Under the pieces are notes generated by a model that worked only from the letters and a program-made list of their open reading frames with translations, made no database searches and had not been told where the DNA came from. A stretch of 64,000 nucleotides of DNA from Amphirosellinia nigrospora. Lineage: Eukaryota; Ascomycota; Sordariomycetes; Xylariales; Xylariaceae. This document shows positions 23,501 to 34,680 of this stretch, piece after piece (the stretch's first letter is position 1; each line of letters starts with the position of its first letter). Made by a program: the position numbers and the translations under genes. The stretch spans positions 9,087,569-9,151,568 of the forward strand of contig SCHM01000002.1 in assembly GCA_004123355.1 (NCBI GenBank), read 5' to 3'.

Positions 23501-26160
23501 TACTAGTATAAGAGGTCCGCCTATCTCTAAATCTAGTCAGCTTATAATGCCCTTTGCTAAACACGCTCGTATGCCTAGTCAACTCCTAGTACTAGGTCCT
23601 ATTAAGCCTAGCTGAGGCACTATTCTTATAGGTTGCCTAAGCATTAGAAATATTACATAAATATAAACTATAAGCCTTTCGATATACTTAATAATAAAAT
23701 AATAATTAATTTATAGTTTAAATATAACTAAGTACCCCTTCTTGCCTTATTCTCCTTTTTTTTAAACATATGCTTACTAAAGGCTTTACTAAAAAAACGC
23801 TAATTTAAACTTCTATTTTTAGCTTTATAGCTAACCTTTTCGCTATTCCGTAATTCTGGCTACTTTAGGTCTAATTATTTAGGGCGGTTTTTATTAAAAG
23901 GTATAAAAAGATAAAATAAAGCATTAAGAACGTTTATCCTAAGGCTTTTTTCCTGCTTTACCGTATTTTATTTATAAAAATAGCTAACCTTAAGATTTTT
24001 TATATTTTTTTATTTGGTAAGCAAACCTAGATTCCCCTAGCAATAAATAAGCTATATATACCAAGAATATTATTAATCGTAAAGTTTAAAAGATCGTTCT
24101 AATATATTTGTTTAATAAATTAATATATTTATTTATTAAAAACTTATTCCTAGATATTAATATATTAAATATAACGTTTAGTTGATATTAAACTTATATT
24201 ATAATATTTTTTAATAACTTTAAATATAAATTTTTTAAGAAAATTTATATATAAGCTTTTTTATTTTATTTAAAATATTTTTATATTAATATTTTATAAA
24301 AGATTACTATCTACTAGTATAATAACTTTAGTAATACTAAGTTCTTTATTAACTTAAAAAAAGCTATAATAATAAAGTTATTAAAAAATAAATAAAAAAC
24401 TGGATTTATATTTAGTTTAAAAACTTTAAAGTTTTTAAAATAATATTCCGCTTAGTCTAAGGAATTATTAATTATAACGCTACTTATAATAATAAAATAA
24501 ATTTCTTTTTCTATTATTATAAAATTATTATTTATTCGATTTTAATTATTATTGGTTTGTATATTTTATTAAACGTAATTTAAATAAACAATTTAATAGT
24601 ATTTATTCTATATAGCAACATAATATTAAATTATAAGCTAAAAATAAAAATAGTTATAAAAAATCGGCAATATTTTTAAAGCTTTTAATGTTTATAAATA
24701 TTTTTAGAAATAAAACTTAAAGATATTATTTAGAAAAATTTTAAAGCTTATAATGATAGATTATTTAAGCGCTATTTTATAGCTTTTTAAAAAAGCCGTT
24801 ATTTTAGACTCCTTTCTTTTTTAGGCTAAAGGTAAGCAGTTTTAACGTATTTTTCCTGCTGCGGAGATAGATATTTATAGTATAAGTCTTCCCGGAAGAC
24901 CTTTTAGTAGCGCTATACGCCAAAGTAGTTAAACTTTTATACGTTTTAGATCTAGGTATTTAAAATATTTAAAAGTTTTTAGTATAAGTAATCTTTTTAG
25001 ATACTTTAGCCTGCTTTTTAAATTTTTTTTTGCTAGTAAATTTTTATTTTTTATCGATTTAGCTTTAATAGGGTTATTTTGTCGATAGACTGGCGGCTTT
25101 CCTTTTACTAGCTAAACGTTTAAGCTCTTTTTTTAGCTTTTATTGTTTAACCGTTTTTTATTTCTGGAATTATTTTTTAACTATTTTTAACTTTAGTTTT
25201 AGCCTTAGGGTCGCTTGTTTTATTAACCTACTTTTTAATAGCAACGATAATTCTAATAATATATAAAAGAAAAAGAAAAAGAAGAAGAGGAAGAGCTTCG
25301 ATTTTAGCGCTTAGGTTATTATTAGCATTTTTGTGGTAGTAATATAAAGTTTGCTAATATTTTCGATCCTAATAACTTTAATAACTCTAAGAATTAAGAT
25401 ATGGTTGAATTCTATTTCGGAAACGATAAAGACGATAAGACTCTTAATATTACCTTATTTATAGATGCCGCTTTATTTATAAATAAAGAGCAGAGTCCTT
25501 TATAAGCTTATATCGAGCACATCAGCTGTAGTTAAGCTGGGTTTTATTAATGCAGCAATAATGCAGTAATATTTTTTAAACAAGAAATTATTTTATAGGA
25601 ATGCTATTATAATATTATTATACAATAGTGAGCGTTTAAGATCTAACGAAAATTTAGTAAGTTATTTTTTTTACTTTTAAATTGTTTGGATTTTAATTTT
25701 AATTTATTATTTTATAAAACTTTTTGGCTTTTTATACGTTTATTTTATTAAACTATACGAATTTACGAAAAATTATACATTAATTGCTTTATTAAATAGC
25801 AATTTTAATAAAGATATATTTTTTTTAAGTTTCAGATATTATAAAGTGTTTATTAATTGTATTTAATAGTTATATTTTATAGTCAGTAAGTTTATCGTTT
25901 AACTATTAAGCTTAAACTAATATTAGCCTTTAAAAGCTTTAGTAAGCCTTAATATAGTCTATATTATAGCTTTATATTATAAAATTAAAAAAATAATTTA
26001 CAATAATAATAGTTTTTTTTTTTAATAAAAGTTTTACTAATTTTTTAAATAGTAATAATTTATAAAAAATACTTAAATAATATTAATCGTAAAATTAACA
26101 AAAATTTTATATTAATATTGTTTTTAATTTTTTATAGTAAAGTATTTTAGTAACGACAGG
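17570..26160. mobile_element. AT-rich RIP-like block: heavily degraded repeat DNA
   Basis: Base composition changes abruptly near 17.57-17.75 kb and returns to normal near 26.15 kb. In between the DNA is dominated by TA, AT, AA and TT steps, with no usable ORF over ~90 codons. CpA and TpG are strikingly scarce while TpA is abundant; surviving C is mostly in CG, CT or CC. That is the expected signature of RIP, which converts CpA to TpA in duplicated DNA during the fungal sexual cycle. The simplest reading is one or several nested transposons destroyed by RIP. I cannot name the element: no reverse transcriptase, integrase or transposase motif is safely readable. A 45 bp imperfect direct repeat (17684-17728 and 26251-26295) brackets the block. 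A poly-A run lies at about 19363-19381. Confidence 0.88.
23355..23650. repeat. GC-normal islet inside the AT block with a 24 bp tandem repeat
   Basis: This ~300 bp islet has ordinary GC content and many CpA/TpG steps, unlike the DNA on both sides. It contains two adjacent 24 bp units (23469-23492 and 23493-23516) that match at 19 of 24 positions. All five differences are transitions. A shorter third relative lies just upstream (about 23449-23468). It may be a later insertion that escaped RIP or a fragment never duplicated. No coding is seen. Confidence 0.6.
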
Positions 26161-27575
26161 AATAAAGTTAACTAAAAGCCACTAAATCCCAGCGCTTTTA
26201 TTCCGGGAGTAACTTTGTACCTTTTTAGTAGGGAGATATTTCTAGATCCGGAACTCTAGTGGATTTCAGAACTCTTATCAGATCCAGAAGTCTAGTTGCC
26301 CTTCTAGAACTACAAGTATGCTTCTGGGCCCACTAAATCTCCCAGTACAGTACTTACCTAGGTACTTTTGTGCTCGAATTATAAGACAGCCTCGTGAGTG
26401 TTCTTGCATGTCTAGCACCTAGTGTGGCGCTAAAGAATTAGCATCTTGGGGGCCCTGTGCCAAGTATGTTACCAGGATCTACATTTACCAGACTGTTTCT
26501 GAACTAGTTCCCTCTAGGCCAGTCATCGTCGTTACTAAGTAACCAGTATCTCGTGAGCTCGCAATCTCGAGTTGCAGAATTTTATTTGCGCATTTCTGCT
26601 TCAAGTGGTTTGACCAAGATCGCTCAGTCTTCAGGAGATTCCTCGATTGTATATCGGTCTTTTCGATCGTTAAGAGAGCTTCGGTTGTCATGGGTCAACC
26701 CTCTTTTGCGGCTTCAAATGCCATTATATATGTGACATATGGCGCCTTTCTGTATGTTCGAGAGCAAGCAAACCAGCTGCAGTGAACCAATCAATGGTTT
26801 CTGTGATGCTAAGCTATCCGGCTCGTCCAAAGTCTGCCTAATTGAGCCCATCTAACCTCTTCTCTAGACTACTTGGAACAGGCCTCGCCTGGCGAATGAG
26901 GAATCAGTCCAAAACTGACTTCCTAGCTGGAAACAGAACGCAAAAGGGTCAGAGTCTGCTTCCTGAGCACTGGGTGCTCTGGATCACCATCCCCCAACTC
27001 CAAACATGTACTGACAATTTGAGCAGCATTGCCCCTGGCACTGAATTTCATCGCCGCTGGTGAGTGAAAAGCGACGTGCTGCTCCGGCAAATACGTCTTT
27101 GTATTTCCCCACGACATCGATCCAGAGCGGTGGCACACGAATAAACAGTAGCGGACAAATCGGGGCGACGCAGATGGTATGATATCAGCCTGCCCACCAG
27201 GTTGGTCATAACGATATGAGATTAGAGTAACGAGTTGCGCATGCAAGACTGTAGGTTTATACCCAAGTTCGACAGGTTACTTGTCCCTGAGGTCGGTGGA
27301 ATTGAATCTTGGGATCACCGCCGCTTCAGGGGCAGGCAGACCGTGGCTCACTACGGGCGCCGAATTGAAACAGCCTCCTCTAAATCCAACCTTCTATCCC
27401 CATTCTCTGGGGCCTAGAAGGAGATTTGTGAGAGTTCTGCGGATATGAAGCTGAGATTGTACCGTGATTACTCGATCAAGTTAATGCTTGCGTGGGAAAT
27501 GTGCTGCCGCTTCGATCCCCCCTCCCCTTTACTACGTGCATTCTTACTGACCCTCAATCTTTTAACCCTCCAGCT
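26161..27575. other. Region between the AT block and the symporter gene
   Basis: Composition is normal again. The first ~150 bp contain the right copy of the 45 bp flanking repeat and a TACCTAGGTA palindrome at 26355. Several short ORFs (26485-27417) show no domains. The missing N-terminal exon of the symporter could lie here, but I could not place it. Confidence 0.35.
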
Positions 27576-29032
27576 ATGGGATCTGGCATTTTGTTCTCAT
27601 ATCCCCAGCTAGCTACTCTTGCCGGTCTTCAGGGTGTCATTGTGTACGCCATTTCGTCGGCCGCTCCGATTCTTATTTTCGCCATCCTCACGCCCATCAT
27701 CCGCCGGAAGTGCCCAGAAGGTTTCGTCCTTACTGAGTGGACGCGCCAACGATATGGGTCCATCACAGCACTGTATCTGAGTGCTTTAACCCTCCTTACC
27801 CTCTTCTTGTACATGGTTGCGGAACTGTCTGCGATTGGCCAGGTAGTGACCGCGTTGACGGGGCTCGATGCTCTGCCTGTCGTTATTGTGGAAGCTGTTG
27901 TTACTACTATCTATACGTGTAAGTTTCTGTCGAGTCCTTCCAACTCCAATTCATCATGCCATAACTAACATACATTCCACAGCGCTCGGAGGCTTCAAAG
28001 ATTCTTTTCTTACCGATAACGTGCAAGGTACTATGTTGTCGGCCTCATTATCATTGCTACCACACTGTCGGCGTCAAAACGAGATCAAGCCAGAGCTCAT
28101 TGAGAGTTCTGGGTTGCTCAAACCGAGTCTAGTCGGTTGGCAACTCATCTATATCCTCCGATAGCCATTCTCACCAACTATTTCTTCCTCGCCAACTTCT
28201 GGCTGCGTGCATTCGCTTCCAAGACGGACAAAGACCTATGGGTCGGCAATCTCGATTGCTACGGTATTCATCACCATCGTTCTAACACTCGTCGGCGTGG
28301 CCGGGTTGTTGCTGCATGGTTGGTGCTTGGCCGGGAGATCCGCCGCAAGAGGATGGCTCGGTCGCCTTCTTCTGCTCCTCGAACAACTTCCCAGCTGGGT
28401 CTGTGGGCATCGTGCTAGTCATGGCTGTAGCCCTGAGTACAGCAGCGTTTGATAGCTTGCAGTCGGCCACAGTATCTACGGCATCCAACGACCTTTTCCG
28501 TAACGGCTAATATTTGGTTCGTCGTGGCGCGGTCGTCTCATCATCTTCCCCGTTGTCGTGCTAGCTCTCAAGGCCCCAGGCATTCTACAGATTTACCTGA
28601 TCACGGATCTAACTGTCTGCGGCCACGATTCCCGTGCTCGTGATTGGGCTATCTAACCGCTTTTACTGGTGGCGCGGCTTCGAGGTCGTTGTGGGTGGAC
28701 TCGGCGGCATCCTCACTGTCTTCATATTCGGTACCATCTACTATGATAGCGCCCAAAAGGGTGGCGAGCTTATTCTCCTCCAAGAGGGTCTGTACACAGG
28801 TGACTGGGGCGCGTTCGGTGCCTTTGTTGTGGCACCGATTGGTGGTGTGATCTGGGGCTGTATCGGGCTTGTGGTCCGACTGGGTTTCCAGTACGCGCAA
28901 TCTAAGATCCACGGCACTCGATTCGACGCCTTGGATCCTCCTTATTCCGCTGGAGTGGTATCAGAGGACCAGGATGCCATCAATCCTCAGGATGAAACCG
29001 CATCCGCCAAGTCGACAGGCAAGTTCTTTTAA
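27576..29032 (+). CDS. DUR3-like solute:sodium symporter (urea transporter family), 5' part unclear, frameshifted
   Basis: The family imports urea and polyamines across the plasma membrane by Na+ or H+ symport. The first exon reads SGILFSYPQLATLAGLQG, hydrophobic segments, then CPEGFVLTEWTRQRYGS, and ends at a GTAAGT donor after 27918. The next exon starts at 27983 with LGGFKDSFLTDNVQGTM. Later pieces in shifting frames are family-typical: KPSLVGWQLIYIL, NFWLRAFASKTDKDLWVG, LSTAAFDSLQSATVSTASND and WWRGFEVVVGGLGG, then GDWGAFGAFVVAPIGGVIWG, ending SAKSTGKFF. At least six frame changes lie between 28035 and 28630. The protein also lacks the usual first two or so membrane helices upstream of 27576. 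Either an upstream exon was missed, or the gene is truncated next to the AT block; assembly indels probably explain many of the frame changes. Confidence 0.82.
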
Positions 29033-29763
29033 GCGCTCTAGTACCATTGCCTTAGCCTGGTATAGAGATTGCCTAGATATCCTATAGACCGAAGATGTTG
29101 TGTGTAGAAAGAAGTGGTTTGAAGTTTGCAAGTTGTTGATTTGTTCGGGGTGGTGGCGAGTTGGTGGATTGGAAGACGACTTTTGTGTGAAGATTGAAGC
29201 GTGCAGTCGATATACTGAAGGGGTAGCGAATTAGAAGTTGTAGAATCACGAGCTTTATCTATGAGCTCTATTCTTTTCATGATCGGACGGCATCACCCGA
29301 GGCTTCATGTCCCGTTAATGCTTGATTGTCCTTCAATTTACACTAGCAACATTTACGAAGCTACTTCAGTACTCTCTTTATAATTAGAATCAACGATTAG
29401 GGTTATCACCTACCAAGACATTGGACCCAGCCGGTCCGCACTTTGTCGAGTTAGAAATAATTGAATCTACAATGTTTTAATATCTTGAGTGTCGAGACAA
29501 CAAATTGTTAGACGTGACATGTTAGCGATTTGGAGAACGTGAGAGGTCTATTCATGCGATTCATTTTTTTAAGGTGTAGAGTACAATGTGTATATACATG
29601 TTAGGATTTTTTCCGTCCACAATAATAGGGATGGCGGTTGGCATACCAAGGCACAACACCAGTAGTATATGATACAGCAACCAATTCTCTACACTACTAC
29701 GTGTGTCCCCATGAGAACACAGCCCGAAGAGTCAATCGAGCAAGCATCGCTGCCCACGCCCCG
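29033..29763. other. Convergent intergenic region
   Basis: About 0.7 kb between the stop codons of the symporter and mL45. No gene is seen; it should hold the two 3' UTRs. Confidence 0.4.
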
Positions 29764-30760
29764 CTACTTCTCAGGCTTCCGGGAAAGGGCCTCGTCGTAC
29801 ATCATCTCGTCGTTGTGCATCGTCTCGAAGGACATCTCGGGCAGCGTGCCCCAGATCTTCCAAGGGCCGGTCTCGAAAGTGCCGTCCTCGACGGCGGACA
29901 GCAGGACGAGGTGCTCGACCATGTGGCGCTCGTGGCCGGTGCCGGGGACGACGGCGCCGCCGTCGGCGTCGTCGTAGCGGGTGAGGCGCTGGACGCTCGA
30001 GAGGCTGACGACGGCCTGCTTGATGATGCGCATGCCGCGCCCCGTGCCCGACTCCTGGTACATGACGCGGAAGTCGGCGACGCGCGGGTACCGGAGTCGG
30101 TTGTCGTAGCGGACGAGCTCCCACTCGGCGCGGATGCGGGACGGGCGGGCGTCGATGGCGCCCGCGAGCGTCTGGAACATCTCGTGCGTGCAGATGCGCC
30201 GCAGCGTCTCCTTGTCGGCGGCCGCCACGGCCTCGGACATCTGCGCGTGCAGCGCCTTGGCCGCGGGGATGGCTGACCGCTTCCGCGCCGAGAACTTGGG
30301 CCACCCCCACCCCTTCACCCGCATCGACGTGAACTTGATGGCGATCAGGGACCCGAGCGCCGTGGCCCGGTTCTTGCCCACCAGCCACGCCGTCTGGGCG
30401 AACTTGGTCGGCGAGAGGGGGAATCTCCAAAAGGGCGGGGGAACGATGGTGTCTGTTGACGACGGGGCAGGTGGTTAGTTTATCTCTGGTTCAGCAATAC
30501 TCGAGAGAAGGGCGCCAACTTACAAGGAAGCAGGAAACTGGCCAGGACTTTACTCTGCTGGGCCTTGTCCTTCATGCGCCTCTCCCTTGCCGAGTACCCA
30601 CCTGCGACGACGATGACTTTTGTAGCTTGAGGCAGGCTGGGGTGGTGCTGATGCCGCGGCCATAAACGAGGCCGGTATATGGCGAGGCCGCCACGGGCGC
30701 TCGCACGGGCCGTCTCAGAGAGAGCAGCCACGGCCGTGCTATGCGCGCGAGGTCGGCCAT
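29764..30760 (-). CDS. Mitoribosomal protein mL45 / MBA1-like inner-membrane ribosome receptor
   Basis: MBA1/mL45 proteins tether mitochondrial ribosomes to the inner membrane for co-translational insertion. Two exons: 30760-30524 and 30452-29764. The start MADLARIARPWLLSLRRPVR with ISTTPACLKLQK looks like a mitochondrial targeting sequence. Exon 2 continues TIVPPPFWRFPLSPTKFAQT, LIAIKFTSMRVKGWG and a Tim44-like fold region: LHAQMSEAVAAADKETLRRI, YPRVADFRVMYQESG, GMRIIKQAVVSLSSVQRLTR, and ends WKIWGTLPEMSFETM and RKPEK. The exons sum to 926 nt, one short of a multiple of three, and the frame change falls near 30620 between LQKSSS and GGYSARERRMKDKAQQ, so one missing base repairs it. The very GC-rich exon creates long antisense ORFs that I regard as shadows. 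Confidence 0.78.
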
Positions 30761-31485
30761 GGTGCGTCGTCGGCGGCGGCGGAGCTGAAGGGCAAGACGG
30801 ATGTGTTTCGATTTGTCTCTATGTGTGTGTCTCTCTTGATGGAGGCTCGGGCCCCACCTCGCCCCAAGCTTGAGCTATCAGATGTAGCCGCACGTCGGTC
30901 GTGTGATTGAGCTTCTCCGGGTGCGATACGGGGTTCCGAAGGGCTCCATATGCGGTTGGTCGCAGGATGGACGAGGTAACTAACTCACGATGGCTGCAGC
31001 ACCAGTTGAAGCAGCCGATATGTGAGCCGACTGAAAAAAGTTTAAGTGGGGCAAACCAGGGATCTTCATTGATGCTCCCAATCCACCCCTCAAATCCCTC
31101 ACCCCGGGACCTTGTTCACAGAAAACGAAAACCAAGCAAAAAGGAATCACTATAGCGTGCGACTGGATTAGGCTGCTTCTTCAATTTTAATAGTCTTTTA
31201 ATTTGCAATTCCCGAAGCTATACCTCGGGTACCTTTACCTACGTTGCTAAGGTAGTAGAGTACCGGGATATAAACGAAAAAGGAACGAATAATCGCCTGA
31301 TGCTCCTAACCAGTACGTTTGTGTCAAGAAAACAAAACAGGCTTTACATTGGATATCATGAATTCGAATCACCATCCGCTTTACTCAAGGTGTATCGACG
31401 AACTAGACGAGGTATCGTAAACGCCAAAACGCCGTAGTCATCCACTCAATTGAAACCCTTTTTTCCACTCTATTGCCGAGAAATT
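30761..31485. other. Intergenic region upstream of mL45
   Basis: About 0.7 kb. It contains the mL45 promoter and the 3' flank of the Myb-like gene. No gene is seen. Confidence 0.4.
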
Positions 31486-33810
31486 TTAGTCTTCTCTTTC
31501 CGCCCACAGGTTATTAATCACACGGCCGTCGTCGTCGATGTCATCCTCCATCCTGTCGGATTATATCCATATGCGATGACGTCGTCCCGTTCCTTCTTAC
31601 TGAGGTAAACAAAGTCGAACCCGCTGGGTAGGATGGCATTTGCGCACAGGTAGCCCTTCTTCAAGTTCCGTGCCTTGTCGCGAATGGCCTGTTGGTTTCG
31701 GTATGTTTGGAAACCCCCTTCCTCTCCATCATCGCCCAGGACGAGTTGAGCTCTGGGTCGGCGATGAGGTTAAGCAGATGGTCCGTGTCGACATCTCTCC
31801 ATCTCTCTCGGGGTTGATGGCCTCTCGCTTTAGTGGCACGCCTGTTGGCACGTGCCGTCTGGCTCAGCACCACGAGGTCTCTCTCTTGAAGGTTAGTCGA
31901 CGCTGGCGTGTCGTCCGGTGAGCCTTGTCGACCACGAGCATTACTAAGATTCCCTGCGATTCGAGGCCGTTTAGCGGCCGGTCTAGATGCGATAGAGTCG
32001 TCGCGCCGAATTCTTCTAGATTCGTCTATCAACTGTTTGTTGACTTCGAAATCGTCATTATCATCCACGTACTCTTCATCCTCATCTTCTTGTGGACGTG
32101 TACGTTTTCTTGTCGCGCCTAGGTCTTGGGCAGTAGAACGGGCGCGAGAATGTGAGCGAGAGTGGGATATGAGGTTGTTGTGTCTAGACGTGCTACACTA
32201 TAACCAATCCCATTTTCTTGATTAGATGATCCCAAAATTTCAGCTGGATCTAATTGAAGAATGGCTTCTCTGATTGCGATCCGGTCAGTTTTGCCGTTTC
32301 GTCTGCTGATTTGTTGGTGGCTCTATTCTGGGGCGTTTCGAGCCATCCCGTTCGCTTCGCCTCACGGCGGCCAGCGTAGACGGGTCTTGAATAAAACTTG
32401 GTCTAAAGAGGTGTTAGCGACTCTGCAAATAAGAAAAATAGTGCGGTAGGGCCCATCCTTACTCCTTGACGAGTGTGCTGAGCTGCTGGTATTGTTCGTG
32501 TTCGCTACTGGATTGAGAGTCTGAGCGCTCCCCCGACTCCTCGTTGTCGCTGAGAAACAACCCTCGGATTCCTCATGGGTCACGCCACCATTGTAGCTTC
32601 CTTCACCGTGACTACCCAATGGGAGACTACTGTCATCTGTTTTTGTGTACACATGCACATACGTACCCAGCGCCCATTCCCGTAGTTGCTCAAGTAATTC
32701 ATCTCGTGGGAAACTTGTATTTAAGTACTGTTCTGTCTTGACTCTTTCTGGTAGGGCAAGCTTGTCGACAATTCCGTTCAGTTGTGTCTTGAAACTTTCA
32801 GAAGACGTAAAATCTCCTCCTTCCTCCACAACACCAAATGTTCTGAATGGTCCTTTACGCAGCCTTTGCGTTGCCTCTTCCGTTGTGCTAGCAGGGTCTT
32901 TACAAAATACCGTGGCTGCTAGAACGAGGGGCTCCGATTCCGGTTCCTCACCCAACCATTCTACCAACCGGCGACATCGGACACGAAACGCCAGTTCCTG
33001 GACTTCTGATTGTGTCGAGGGAGAATCAACGAAGGTGGGAAATATGGTATCCAATTCGCGGAGGAAAGGCACGATGGTCTCGTTGGAGCGCTTCAAATCG
33101 GTAAGTGAGAGTAGGAGCGATACCATGTTCACTGAGCGTGTCGCTTTCCGGATTACCGCCTGCGCAGCTAGATCATCCTGATAAGGCAAATCAGACGACG
33201 AAAGGTCGATGTAGGCCGCACCATCCTCAGCAAGCGGGCGACGTGCCAATTTAAAAGATTTCCTCGCCGTGTTGAAGCTTTTCTGCTCTCCTACGGTAGG
33301 CTCAGGACGTATCGACGATCTCAAAGCCGCGTATGTTTTGTCGCACCAGCGGCAAAGCTTGGGAGGTCAAAGTCCAGGATATCCTGCAGTCTGGCAACCC
33401 TGTCTTCATATGAGTCGTTTTGGCTATCCGCATTTGAGACAGCCATATCTACAACATTGACGCGCTCGGAAATCCCTGTCACGGCTAAGCAAAATGTGAG
33501 CACATGAATGCGACTGATTAATGGGTGAGATAGATAACATACGGTGTCCTGGACTAGCGTGCTCGGCTGAACTCTTAGGAAAGTCATTTGTCGCGACGCT
33601 CTCCAGGCTTCTACGGCGCTGTCGCCGGGTGCCCCGCTGAGGAATCCTAAATTGTTGGCGGTGTGCGGTTTCTGCCTGGGGTGATGCATCCGAGATGTCG
33701 GCACGCTTGGAGCTGCTCCTCGTCCGCCTAGCAACGGCATTGGCAGGGTCTTCCTGAGGCTCGATTGAGTCTTCGCGCCGAGAAGCGGCGCGGGTTCGCC
33801 TGGTATTCAT
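31486..33810 (-). CDS. Myb/SANT-like DNA-binding protein, possibly telomere-repeat-binding type (frameshifted)
   Basis: The N terminus (MNTRRTRAASRREDSIEP) is Arg/Ser-rich and reads like a nuclear protein; the first exon is 33810-33543 and the next starts at 33484. The middle (about 33320-32480) is an alpha-helical region, with SVNMVSLLLSLTDLKRSNE, LAFRVRCRRLVEWLGEEPE and SLPLGSHGEG, that might be a TRF-homology-like dimerisation domain. This is inference. After basic segments (RKRTRPQEDEDEEYVDDND) comes the DNA-binding part: RERWRDVDTDHLLNLIADPE, SSWAMMERKGFQTYRNQQ, AIRDKARNLKKGYL and LPSGFDFVYLSKKERDDV. The RDKARNxK helix resembles the telobox Myb domain of TRF/Tbf1-type proteins. Stop at 31486 after NNLWAERED. 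Frame breaks occur near 33335, 32390, 32180, 31710 and 31563. Identity beyond a Myb-like regulator is uncertain. Confidence 0.6.
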
Positions 33811-34680
33811 TGTTTCATGTTCGAATCAGCATGTGACGGACTCGATCGATAAGCGCTTAGCTCATATCAGTGAGTTAGTGAATTAGTGAATCAGTGAAAT
33901 AGCCGCAGAGTTGCCTATCAAATCCCAGGGTTGACGAAAAGTAAACATGAAAGACGGAGGTGCCCACTCTTGCGCATGCGCTCCTATGGCTTGATTAACC
34001 TGTGGAGGTGGCTGGTGGGTTTTTGATTCGCCAGGTCCAAGCACAGTCAATACTGTGTTGCAATTACGTTAGGGGGTGGCACCTTACATAGGTATCATAG
34101 ATGCATGTGAATCTAAGGTATGGATTGATTCGACGTTGATTTAAAAATAAACGCACAGCGTGTGAATTATTAAACTCCAAATACTATTTACGGCATCTTC
34201 AAGGGAGGGGCGCAATACCTAGGTAGATAGTTAGTTAATAATTGTTAATTGTTGCACCGCCCACGGAGAATAATAGGTCGATCTACGGCAGATGCCACGC
34301 TAGCCTGCAGGTATATACTGTACATGTACAGTAGGTCGCAGCAGCTCAGCACCAACAAGCACCCATCTAATTGCATCATTACTACGGCTTAGTGCTACGC
34401 GTCCGGCCCCTGAATGCAACCACTTGGCAACGTACTTTTTCAATCATTTCAATCCTATCGTAGCATCAGCCTTCTCCCTGCTCTGCTCACGTCTGTCTAT
34501 CTATGTTTTCCCCCTAAACCACACTCATTAAATTCATATCCTTCATATTCCTCCATCCAACCTCAGGCAGCTCTGTTCCCTCCTACCCTACGATAATCAA
34601 CCTGCTATTCCACCCAATTCGCCCTCCGCCTCTGCCTCCGCTTCTTTACAATATCGACAGTATCCCTCTCTATCACCACC
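33811..34680. promoter_or_regulatory. Bidirectional promoter region, Myb-like gene / GDT1
   Basis: Divergent genes flank this 0.9 kb. It contains one TACCTAGGTA palindrome (34216) and a C/T-rich leader just before the GDT1 start. No gene is seen. Confidence 0.4.

Noticed and set aside
29638-30430. Long ORFs in other frames over the mL45 gene (a 212-residue plus-strand ORF and a 219-residue minus-strand ORF)
   Set aside because: The exon is very GC-rich, which removes stop codons from every frame. Only the frame with the Tim44-like domain shows protein-like sequence.
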